From: Chloroflexota bacterium
Lineage (GTDB): Bacteria; Chloroflexota; Limnocylindria; P2-11E
Length of the DNA stretch: 7,016 nucleotides
NCBI GenBank assembly: GCA_025350745.1
Contig: JANXXG010000416.1
Coordinates: 1 to 7,016 of the forward strand
Direction of reading: 5' to 3'
This document shows positions 1 through 5,146 of the stretch, piece by piece. A program made the translations under genes and the position numbers. Each line of letters begins with the position of its first letter. Position 1 is the stretch's first letter. The notes beneath the pieces were generated by a model that had not been told where the DNA came from, made no database searches, and was given only the letters and a program-made list of their open reading frames with translations.

Positions 1-1
1 C

Positions 2-661
2 GCGTTCACCGCGGGCACGATCACAGTCACCCGTACCCCGGCGAGCGCAAGCTTTTGCCGGATCACTGACGTGACGTATGGCCGGATGGCGGTCCTCGCC
101 CCCGACCAGTCGTTCGCGACGATCGTGGGGGAGAGCGGCCAGTTCGTGGTCACGAGTACGACCTTCCCCGGCATCTGCTCCATCGAGGTGACGACCACGA
201 ACATTCCCGCGACCGGAGCGGTCGCGCAGGTCACCACGAGGATCATCGGTCCTGCCAACAAGCTCGGCATCGTCGCCGGCGCTGCGAGCACGCATCCGGC
301 ATCGGTCACCGGCGCGTGCACCGTTCTCGGGGTCGCCGGCGGGAGCAATGACAACCCGAGCTGCACCGTCGTCGTCGTCGATGTGCAGGACATCAACGGC
401 AATCGCATCAGCGCCGACAGCACGCGCGTCGTGACGGCGACGCTGGATCCGGCGACCTGCTCTGGCGGCGCGCGCGGAGGCGTCAACATCGCTGCCGGCA
501 GCACCGGCAGCGCTTCGACGACGGACGCTCCAGTGACCGTTTCCCGGGGCCGGGCGACCTTCGTGCTCGCCAGTCCGAGCGCGTACCTCGCCTGCCGGGT
601 CTCGTTCACGACGCCTGGGCTCGCGGGTGCGAACACGACCGAGGTATGGACCGCGAACTAG
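2..661 (+). CDS. C-terminal part of a secreted Ig-like (Big-1 type) domain protein, 5' end outside window
   Basis: The frame is open from the left edge to TAG at 659-661, giving 219 visible residues; the GTG at 71 is internal and is not a convincing start. The composition is that of an extracellular beta-sandwich protein: rich in Thr, Ser, Val, Ala and Gly, almost no Lys. The last ~110 residues read like a bacterial Ig-like (invasin/intimin Big-1) repeat: a VVVDVQDINGNRISADS segment (D-x-N-G-N turn), then TVSRGRATFVLAS, then a closing strand ending EVWTAN. Cys residues recur at near-regular places (FCR, GICS, GACT, PSCT, ATCSG, LACR), which may mean disulfides in exported Ig folds. The part before it looks like one more related but diverged repeat. 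No C-terminal anchor, LPXTG or membrane helix is seen, so any export or anchoring signal lies upstream. A surface or adhesin-like role is inferred from the domain only. Confidence 0.7.
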   Translation, partial: AFTAGTITVTRTPASASFCRITDVTYGRMAVLAPDQSFATIVGESGQFVVTSTTFPGICSIEVTTTNIPATGAVAQVTTRIIGPANKLGIVAGAASTHPASVTGACTVLGVAGGSNDNPSCTVVVVDVQDINGNRISADSTRVVTATLDPATCSGGARGGVNIAAGSTGSASTTDAPVTVSRGRATFVLASPSAYLACRVSFTTPGLAGANTTEVWTAN

Positions 662-692
662 CTGGTCGTCTTGGCGGCTAGTCTCCAATCGC

Positions 693-1919
693 ATGCGGAG
701 TTTCGCGCGACGTTTCGCGTTTCGTGACTTCGGCGCTGCAGATCAGGTCGCGGCTCTCGCGGCCGTTTGGTTGACGATGTCGTGGGCCGTCGCGGACTAC
801 TACGACTTCTACAGCCTCCGGCACTGGTGGGCTGTTCCGATCCTGCTCGCCGGCGCCATCGCAGGGGGCTTGATCCTCGCTCGACAGGCGCTCGGTCCGG
901 CCGCGGCGCTCATCGCCGGCGTTGCAGCAGGCCTCGCCGAACACGCTTGGCGCACGCCCGTCACTCAAAGCGACACCCTGTGGAACATTCGTGGCGCATT
1001 CAACCTATTGCGCACCGGCCAGAACCCTTACGGCGTGCTCATCGAGAACGGCGTACCTCCCGGCACGTTCCAGGGCCCGGTTCCTCCTGCCTTGTTCGCA
1101 TATCCGCCGGGTCCGTTCATCGTCTACGGGCCGGCGATCACGTTGGGCATGGACTTGTCCACCGTCGAACGAGTCTCAGCGATCTTGACGATCCTGCTCA
1201 TCGCTGCGCTTGCGTGGCGCGTCGGCCCGGGGAGGGCGGCACTTGGGGCGACGCTGTTCGGCACGTTCACCTACGCATCATTCCGGGCTCTCGATTCAAG
1301 CAACGACACGACCATCGGATTGCTCTTCATCGTTGGAACGCTGCTCCTGTGGCAGTGGGAACGTCGAGGAAGGTGGGCCCGCGAGGCCTACGTGGCGGCA
1401 GTCCCCGTCTTCGCGCTGGCGTTGCTCTCAAAGCAGCTTGGGTGGTTCATCTATCTTCCCATTGCGCTCCACCTCTGGTTCGATCCTCCGGGCGGCCGAC
1501 GGCATGTGATGCTGACCGCCGCACTTGCTGCCGCGGCGATATTGCCGTTCTTTGTTTGGGGGCCGGCGGCGCTCGTCGGTGCCTTCATCCTGGGCGTTAC
1601 TGCTCACCAAAGCGTCTACGGACTCAACCTCCTCGGCATGATCGCGGCGATCGACAAGACGCTCGCGGACCGGCTTTCCATCGGCAACAACTGGATCCTC
1701 GCGGCCGGTGCGGCGATCACCATTGCGGGGCTGATCCGTTGGCGCGCAAGAAGCATCCCGGTGGCCCTGGCACAGGGCTGCCTCCTGATGTTCGTGGTCA
1801 TCTTCCTGGCCGGTTGGAGTTCGCCCGCCTACTACCTGTCTCTGGCGGCGCTGCTCGCGTTGCTGGTCGCCATCACACCGTTCGGTTCCACGACGCCTCA
1901 TCCGGGCGCGGAGGCATGA
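693..1919 (+). CDS. Polytopic membrane glycosyltransferase, GT87/GT39-like (mannosyltransferase type)
   Basis: 408 residues from ATG 693. An upstream in-frame ATG at 627 would overlap the previous gene by 35 bp and add an Arg-rich, non-hydrophobic stretch, so 693 is preferred, although no strong Shine-Dalgarno site precedes it. About ten hydrophobic helices can be seen (for example residues 18-36, 45-63, 67-83, 159-176, 183-199, 207-221, 233-262, 271-301, 333-349, 355-395). Residues 94-114 form a polar first loop with SDTLWN and a GQNPYG motif, followed by YPPGPF at 137-142; a SKQLGW segment lies at 246-251. These are the usual landmarks of GT-C fold polyprenyl-phosphate-sugar-dependent transferases (GT87, former DUF2029, and GT39). 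Such enzymes transfer mannose or another sugar from a lipid-linked donor outside the cytoplasmic membrane. Asp94 is a candidate loop acid. Donor and acceptor cannot be read from sequence. The hydrolase gene starts 19 bp downstream, suggesting co-transcription. Confidence 0.7.
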   Translation: MRSFARRFAFRDFGAADQVAALAAVWLTMSWAVADYYDFYSLRHWWAVPILLAGAIAGGLILARQALGPAAALIAGVAAGLAEHAWRTPVTQSDTLWNIRGAFNLLRTGQNPYGVLIENGVPPGTFQGPVPPALFAYPPGPFIVYGPAITLGMDLSTVERVSAILTILLIAALAWRVGPGRAALGATLFGTFTYASFRALDSSNDTTIGLLFIVGTLLLWQWERRGRWAREAYVAAVPVFALALLSKQLGWFIYLPIALHLWFDPPGGRRHVMLTAALAAAAILPFFVWGPAALVGAFILGVTAHQSVYGLNLLGMIAAIDKTLADRLSIGNNWILAAGAAITIAGLIRWRARSIPVALAQGCLLMFVVIFLAGWSSPAYYLSLAALLALLVAITPFGSTTPHPGAEA

Positions 1920-1938
1920 GAGCGTTCACACTCGTCGC

Positions 1939-2808
1939 ATGACCGGCGACCGATCGACGGGTGGCACGGTGGGCAGCGCGCAGACGCGCGATGGGCTCCA
2001 ACTCCGCACGTACGAGTGGCCTGCGGTCGGCGAGTCACGCGCCCACTTGTTGCTCGTCCACGGGATCGCGGAGCACGCCGGCAGATATCCGCACGTAGCG
2101 TCGCGGCTCGCGGCTGCGGGGATCACGACCCACTCGTATGACCAGCGCGGTTTCGGGAAGTCTGCCGGCCGTCGCGGCTATGTCGACCGCTGGTCCCAGT
2201 ACCACGACGATGTCGAGGACCGGCTTGCCGCGGTGCGCGTCGCGAGTCACGGTCTTCCGGTCGTGCTCTATGGCCACTCGATGGGCGGTCTCACCGTCCT
2301 CGGCTACACGCTCGCGGATCCGCCGCGACCGCTACCAGACCTGCTCGTGCTTTCGGCTCCGGCGATCGATGCGATCGTCCCCCGGTGGAAACGGAGGCTC
2401 GCGGCCGTGCTCTCGAGCGTCGTCCCCCGATTCGCCGTCGCGAACGCTTTTCCGAAGGGCGGACTCTCGAGCGATCCGGCCGTCGAAGTGACCTATCTTG
2501 CAGATCCGGTCCGCGTCCCTCGGACCACGGCGCGTCTCGGGCTGTCGCTCTTTCGCGAGCAGGCTCGGGTGCAAGCGATCCTCGCCCGCGGCGGTCCGCT
2601 CCCCGTTCCGACCTATCTGGTGCACGGCGCCGACGATCCGATCGTGCCCGAGTGGGCGAGTCGATCGCTGGAGGGGCGGGCGAACGTCACCCGACGTGTG
2701 TACCCCGGGCTCCGCCACGAGACGCACAACGAGCCGAGCGGCGGAGCGGTGATCGATGACACGACCCGCTGGATCCTTGATCACATAGAGAAGACAGCGA
2801 CGCGCTGA
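1939..2808 (+). CDS. Alpha/beta hydrolase, monoacylglycerol lipase type (serine aminopeptidase S33 / Hydrolase_4 family)
   Basis: 289 residues, a normal length for bacterial monoacylglycerol lipases and lysophospholipases. The family landmarks appear in order: LLVHGIAEHAGRY with the HG oxyanion motif at 41-42, YDQRGFGKSAG at 68-77, the nucleophile elbow GHSMGG at 112-117 (Ser114), LVLSAPAI at 136-143, a lid region around 150-215, VHGADDPIVP at 228-237 giving Asp233 as the acid (Asp232 is the neighbour), and LRHETHNEP at 258-266 giving His260. The triad Ser114/Asp233/His260 is therefore complete and the enzyme should be active, probably on monoacylglycerols or other short esters in the cytoplasm. 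No signal peptide is visible. ATG 1939 is taken as the start; GTG 1969 is possible because the first ten residues are not conserved-looking and neither start has a strong ribosome site. It lies 19 bp after the glycosyltransferase, probably in one operon. The exact substrate is unknown. Confidence 0.85.
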   Translation: MTGDRSTGGTVGSAQTRDGLQLRTYEWPAVGESRAHLLLVHGIAEHAGRYPHVASRLAAAGITTHSYDQRGFGKSAGRRGYVDRWSQYHDDVEDRLAAVRVASHGLPVVLYGHSMGGLTVLGYTLADPPRPLPDLLVLSAPAIDAIVPRWKRRLAAVLSSVVPRFAVANAFPKGGLSSDPAVEVTYLADPVRVPRTTARLGLSLFREQARVQAILARGGPLPVPTYLVHGADDPIVPEWASRSLEGRANVTRRVYPGLRHETHNEPSGGAVIDDTTRWILDHIEKTATR

Positions 2809-3060
2809 CTGGCGGTCCCGACCGGAGTCTAGGCCGGGGCAGCGAACTTGCGGGTGTTCGGATTGACGGCATCGACGACCTGTTGGAAATCGCCGACACC
2901 TTGAGCGTGTAACAAGGGAGTCGCGCTCCACGTGCTTGACGTCCCTCGCGCGCGCGGTCTACGCGCGGGCACCCCTGCGGGCCGTGGTGCCGAGTTCGAG
3001 TGCCGCTACGACAGATTCACGTGGCGGTAGTGGGGCCTCTGCGTGAACGCTCGGCCTCAC
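2809..3060. other. Convergent intergenic gap, no clear gene
   Basis: 252 bp between the hydrolase stop and the end of the tetR gene on the other strand. I see no credible complete gene. A short inverted repeat GGCACC (2968-2973) / GGTGCC (2986-2991) with a 12-nt loop and a CG alternation around 2948-2967 are present, but neither has a T-run, so no intrinsic terminator can be called for either converging gene. A startless open frame of 43 codons ends with TAA at 2910-2912 and closes with the residues GVRIDGIDDLLEIADTLSV, which look protein-like and could be a gene remnant. Confidence 0.5.
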
Positions 3061-3675
3061 TTAGTCCCGAAGCCGCGAACCTCGTCCTCCGGTGGCTCGG
3101 CCGGCTCGCGCGGCACCCGCGACCATGTCAGTCATGAGACCGGTGACGCTCGAGGGCTCGAGGCCGGTGTCGGCGAGTAAGCGCCAAGCGAAGAAGTCCG
3201 TCGCGAGACGAAGCGCGGAGCGCAGCCTCTCTGGGCTCGACACGCGCCAGCCATCGGCCAGGGTACGGGCCGCCTCATCGATGGCTTGGCGAAAGCCCGC
3301 TCCCACCGGCACGAACTCCGCGTCGCGTAACACGTTCCCGATCATCTGACGGTTGGTGGCGAAGTAGGCGTACAGCTCGGCGAGGCCTTTCCCCAGCCGC
3401 CGTCGACCCGGAGCCACCCGTCCCCAGGCGTGAACGTCTGGGAGCGGATGCGTCCCGATGAAGTGCTGGCTGCAGGCTCGGAGGACCGCAAGCTCATCCG
3501 GGAAATGGCGGTAGAGAGTGTGCCGCTGGACACCGGCGCGTTCCGCGACCGCGCTCATCGTCGTATGGGCAGGCCCCAGCGTCCCGTGAAGCGCGACCGC
3601 CGCCTCGACGATCCGCTGGCGAGTCTGGGCTTGGGATTCGGCGCGCTGCCGCAGTGTGTATCGCCTCTGTTTCAT
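3061..3675 (-). CDS. TetR/AcrR family transcriptional repressor, divergent from the cupin gene
   Basis: 204 residues from ATG 3675, typical for TetR regulators (about 190-220). The N-terminal domain fits the family: TRQRIVEAAVALHGTLG at 18-34 (helix 1), TTMSAVAERAGVQRHTLYRHF at 38-58 (helices 2-3, the helix-turn-helix) and the following PDELAVLRAC. The rest is helical, of the ligand-binding and dimerisation type, with no clear similarity that would name the ligand. The frame stays open upstream to 4062, but that extension runs antisense through the cupin gene and is not protein-like, so 3675 is chosen. No Shine-Dalgarno site precedes it; a CACAAT -10-like element ends nine bases before the ATG, so a leaderless message is possible. 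Placement head to head with the cupin gene, with a near-palindrome between them, suggests that it represses that gene and perhaps itself. Confidence 0.85.
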   Translation of the reverse strand: MKQRRYTLRQRAESQAQTRQRIVEAAVALHGTLGPAHTTMSAVAERAGVQRHTLYRHFPDELAVLRACSQHFIGTHPLPDVHAWGRVAPGRRRLGKGLAELYAYFATNRQMIGNVLRDAEFVPVGAGFRQAIDEAARTLADGWRVSSPERLRSALRLATDFFAWRLLADTGLEPSSVTGLMTDMVAGAARAGRATGGRGSRLRD

Positions 3676-3700
3676 CGAACAACATTGTGCATCGAAGTGC

Positions 3701-3730
3701 TTGACAGCCTGGGGACCTTGGTGCTTCCAT
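3701..3730 (+). promoter_or_regulatory. Candidate sigma70-type promoter of the cupin gene
   Basis: A perfect -35 hexamer TTGACA lies at 3701-3706. A weak -10 candidate TTCCAT lies at 3725-3730, 18 bp further on; TCCATA at 3726-3731 is an alternative. Transcription would start near 3737-3739, inside the near-palindrome described separately and about 37 bases before the cupin ATG. The -35 match is exact and correctly placed; the -10 is poor, as would suit a regulated promoter. Confidence 0.45.
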
Positions 3731-3735
3731 AAGTT

Positions 3736-3757
3736 CAGTGCACGGTAGTGTGCATTG
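3736..3757. promoter_or_regulatory. Candidate TetR operator (22-bp near-palindrome)
   Basis: CAGTGCAC at 3736-3743 and GTGCATTG at 3750-3757 form inverted arms that match at 7 of 8 positions across a 6-bp spacer. Size and symmetry suit a TetR dimer site. It overlaps the predicted transcription start of the cupin gene and ends seven bases before the Shine-Dalgarno site, so binding would block transcription. The right-arm word TGTGCAT (3749-3755) recurs at 3686-3692 next to the tetR start, where it overlaps the possible tetR -10; this could be a second, weaker half-site for autoregulation. Confidence 0.5.
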
Positions 3758-3763
3758 GAAGTC

Positions 3764-3768
3764 GGAGG
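3764..3768 (+). promoter_or_regulatory. Shine-Dalgarno site fixing the cupin start
   Basis: GGAGG stands six bases before ATG 3775. This decides the start in favour of MAKDST over an in-frame ATG at 3748, which has no such site and would lie inside the near-palindrome. Confidence 0.8.
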
Positions 3769-3774
3769 CCAGTC

Positions 3775-4287
3775 ATGGCAAAGGACAGCACTCACATCGT
3801 CACCGTTGCGCCCGGTGCGGGGGAGCTTGTCAGCCTCCAGGGCATCGGCGTTCACTTCAAGGTCCGGGGGGCGGATACCGGTGGCGCGGTGGCGGTGGTC
3901 GAACACCCTATGGAGCCGCGCCGGTTGGTCCCGCCGCACACGCATTCGCGTGAGGACGAGCTCTCCTACGTGCTCGAAGGGAAGATCGGAGTTCGGATTG
4001 GGGACGAGCTCAGCGAAATCGCCGCTGGCGGCTACGTGTTCAAGCCCCGCGGGGTCAAGCACACGTTCTGGAATCCCACCGACTTGCCTGCACGCGTCCT
4101 AGAGATCATCGTGCCCGGCGGCTTCGACGACTATTTCGAGGCGATCGGGCGGCTCTTCGCCGGCGGCGCGAAGCCGGGCGGCCCGGAGCACGTCGAGATT
4201 TCGGATCGCTACGGCTTGAGTTTGGCCGCCGACTGGATCCCTGAGCTCAAGACGCGCTTCGGTCTTCGCATGCTCGGTGAGCCGTGA
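3775..4287 (+). CDS. Small single-domain cupin protein (Cupin_2 type)
   Basis: 170 residues. Both cupin motifs are intact: motif 1 spans PPHTHSREDELSYVLEG (53-69) with His55, His57 and Glu62 as metal ligands, and motif 2 spans GGYVFKPRGVKHTFWN (85-100) with Pro91, Gly93, His96 and Asn100. The metal set (three His, one Glu) is complete, so it should bind a divalent metal. The layout, with an N-terminal VAPGAGELVSLQGIGVHFKV, a DTGGA strand and a C-terminal helical tail with FDDYFEAIGRL, matches the common quercetinase-like cupin-domain proteins of 150-170 residues found in actinobacteria and Chloroflexota. Whether it is a dioxygenase, an isomerase or a non-enzymatic binder is not decidable. It is probably controlled by the divergent TetR regulator, which hints at a role in handling or breaking down a small, perhaps aromatic, molecule; that is inference. 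A stem-loop follows 40 bases after its stop. Confidence 0.85.
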   Translation: MAKDSTHIVTVAPGAGELVSLQGIGVHFKVRGADTGGAVAVVEHPMEPRRLVPPHTHSREDELSYVLEGKIGVRIGDELSEIAAGGYVFKPRGVKHTFWNPTDLPARVLEIIVPGGFDDYFEAIGRLFAGGAKPGGPEHVEISDRYGLSLAADWIPELKTRFGLRMLGEP

Positions 4288-4326
4288 TCGCCAGCGCAGC
4301 AATAGCTTCGAGTTCTCACCCGGACT

Positions 4327-4367
4327 GATCGCGATCGGCGCGCATAGCCAGCGCGTCGATCGCGATC
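4327..4367 (+). terminator. 17-bp stem-loop downstream of the cupin gene, no T-run
   Basis: Arms 4327-4343 and 4351-4367 are inverted copies with one G/T difference around a 7-base loop ATAGCCA. In a + strand RNA the single difference becomes a G-U pair, so all 17 positions pair; in the minus-strand RNA it is an A-C mismatch. This favours a function in the cupin transcript. No T-run follows (GATTCCGCGG), so it is not a classical intrinsic terminator; it may be a 3' stabilising hairpin or a T-less terminator. The right half holds a perfect 12-bp palindrome CGATCGCGATCG (4357-4368). Apart from this hairpin I see nothing in 4288-4530. Confidence 0.5.
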
Positions 4368-4530
4368 GATTCCGCGGCGACGCTACATCGTTAGAGACCG
4401 ACCTGCCGGATCAGCGCCCTCGGACGGTGTGGAGCGTCTTCGAGCGGATCACGATTTCGGGTGGCTCGATTGCGTCGGCCGGGCCGCAGTCCGACCTCAA
4501 GCCGCTGGTCGCTGCTGCTATTCACATCTG

Positions 4531-4604
4531 CGGTCCCGACCGGATTCGAACCGGCGATCTCGTCCTTGACAGGGACGTATGCTAGGCCGCTGCACCACGG
4601 GACC
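4531..4604 (-). tRNA. tRNA-Asp (anticodon GTC)
   Basis: 74 nt read on the minus strand, with all cloverleaf parts. The acceptor GGTCCCG/CGGGACC gives seven perfect pairs; the discriminator is G. The D arm pairs GTGC with GCAT around AGCGGCCTA. The anticodon stem CGTCC/GGACG encloses the loop CTGTCAA with anticodon GTC (complement of 4568-4570). The variable loop is AGATC and the T arm is GCCGG-TTCGAAT-CCGGT. The 3' CCA is not encoded, since CAG follows the discriminator, so CCA must be added by nucleotidyltransferase. It is probably functional and decodes GAC/GAU. No convincing promoter is visible in the ~85 bp between it and the terminator upstream. Confidence 0.96.
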
Positions 4605-4686
4605 GTGCTGGAAATACGCGGTTTTCTCGCCCCGCGCTCCCCTTGTGCTCGTCCATTCTGCCACCTCTCCGACCTTTGGGTGCCGG

Positions 4687-4729
4687 ACAAATAAAGAGGC
4701 GGCGAGTGCGCTTCCTTTCACTCGCCGCC
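4687..4729 (-). terminator. Intrinsic terminator of the minus-strand 83-residue gene
   Basis: GGCGGCGAGTG (4698-4708) and CACTCGCCGCC (4719-4729) are perfect 11-bp inverted arms around a 10-base loop. On the minus strand the stem is followed by a T-rich run TCTTTATTTGT (4697-4687). The stem begins 25 bases after the stop of the small gene. It should end that transcript before tRNA-Asp, so the tRNA needs its own promoter or relies on read-through. In the + direction no T-run follows, so it acts one way. Confidence 0.88.
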
Positions 4730-4754
4730 CCTGCCGGTGTGGCCAACGTGATCG

Positions 4755-5006
4755 CTAGCTCGCCAGCGCCGCCTCGCGACGCATGCTCCGCGTCACCTCG
4801 CTCGTGACCCGGCTAGTCCGGGCCAGCCCCGAGAGCGTGAAGTCGAGGCCCGCCTCCCTGAGCTCGTCGTAGCCGAGCCCTTTGTAGAGGCGATTCCCCG
4901 CGACATAGCACATCTCGTCATAGATCTGGGGCCAACCGACCGAACGGCGCTGGAAGCAGAATGAAATGAACTCGACCGCCAGGGCCGAGATCCGCTCCTC
5001 CGCCAC
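4755..5006 (-). CDS. Conserved-looking small protein of unknown function (83 residues)
   Basis: The start is GTG 5006: an in-frame TGA sits directly before it, and AAGGGG (5020-5015) lies eight bases upstream as a ribosome site. The protein is mostly helical and soluble. Residues 1-20 form an amphipathic helix (ISALAVEFISFCFQ); then RRSVGWPQIYDEMCYVAG (20-37), RLYKGLGYDELREAGLDFTLSGL (39-61) and a basic, polar tail. The pattern suggests a real, compact domain of aromatic and Gly-x-Gly turns; I have an impression of similar short proteins in Chloroflexota genomes but can name no family. There is no signal peptide, membrane helix or metal motif; the two Cys are not arranged as a zinc site. It follows dinB in the same direction after a ~140-bp gap with repeated GTCCAC motifs and is closed by a strong terminator. 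A link to DNA damage is only positional. Confidence 0.7.
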   Translation of the reverse strand: MAEERISALAVEFISFCFQRRSVGWPQIYDEMCYVAGNRLYKGLGYDELREAGLDFTLSGLARTSRVTSEVTRSMRREAALAS

Positions 5007-5057
5007 TCACTGTGCCCCTTCCCCTCGACGCGACCTGCGCATCATCGGGATACGAGC

Positions 5058-5093
5058 GGACGCGAACAAGGACCTTTGTCCACGAACGCGTCC
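5058..5093. repeat. Nested inverted repeat upstream of the 83-residue gene
   Basis: GGACGCG (5058-5064) and CGCGTCC (5087-5093) are perfect 7-bp inverted arms. Inside them GGAC (5070-5073) and GTCC (5078-5081) pair again around CTTT, leaving a symmetric 5x5 internal loop. It lies 52-87 bases upstream of the GTG start of the minus-strand gene, so it may be a structured leader or a protein-binding site. It overlaps the first two GTCCAC motifs. Confidence 0.4.
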
Positions 5094-5142
5094 ACACATT
5101 CGTCCACAGCCCCGCGCGCTCACCGTCCACACTCCGTCCACA
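5076..5142. repeat. Phased array of five GTCCAC motifs (DnaA-box-like)
   Basis: GTCCAC starts at 5078, 5090, 5102, 5125 and 5136, all in one orientation (TGTGGAC on the minus strand). The steps are 12, 12, 23 and 11 bp, so close to one or two helical turns. Four copies extend to the octamer CGTCCACA (5089, 5101, 5124, 5135); the first reads TTGTCCACG. The known DnaA box of high-GC actinobacteria is TTGTCCACA, so each copy is one to two changes away. The array fills the space between the dinB stop and the small gene on the minus strand. It could be a DnaA cluster or an activator array for the small gene. Confidence 0.6.
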
Positions 5143-5146
5143 GATT

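Noticed and set aside
767..1942. Long + strand frame of 391 codons overlapping the glycosyltransferase
   Set aside because: Arg/His-rich out-of-frame translation with no membrane or domain pattern; the overlapping frame has clear membrane helices and GT-C motifs.
2332..2931. 199-codon minus-strand frame over the hydrolase
   Set aside because: Antisense to an intact alpha/beta hydrolase with a complete triad; composition is that of a shadow frame.
2937..2966. TTGACG ... TCTACG as a + strand promoter
   Set aside because: The -10 is weak (3 of 6) and no + strand gene follows; the next gene is on the opposite strand and converges.
3676..4062. 129-residue N-terminal extension of the TetR protein
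   Set aside because: It would run antisense through the cupin gene and across the shared promoter region; the helix-turn-helix domain begins normally shortly after ATG 3675.
4391..4721. Short frames on both strands crossing the tRNA
   Set aside because: They translate the tRNA-Asp gene (peptides such as GSNPVGTAD and PTGFEPAIS), a well-known artefact of annotating tRNA genes as proteins.
5007..5146. The GTCCAC array as a chromosomal or plasmid replication origin
   Set aside because: There is no dnaA, dnaN, rep or par gene nearby and no AT-rich unwinding region; kept only as a DnaA-like or regulatory array.
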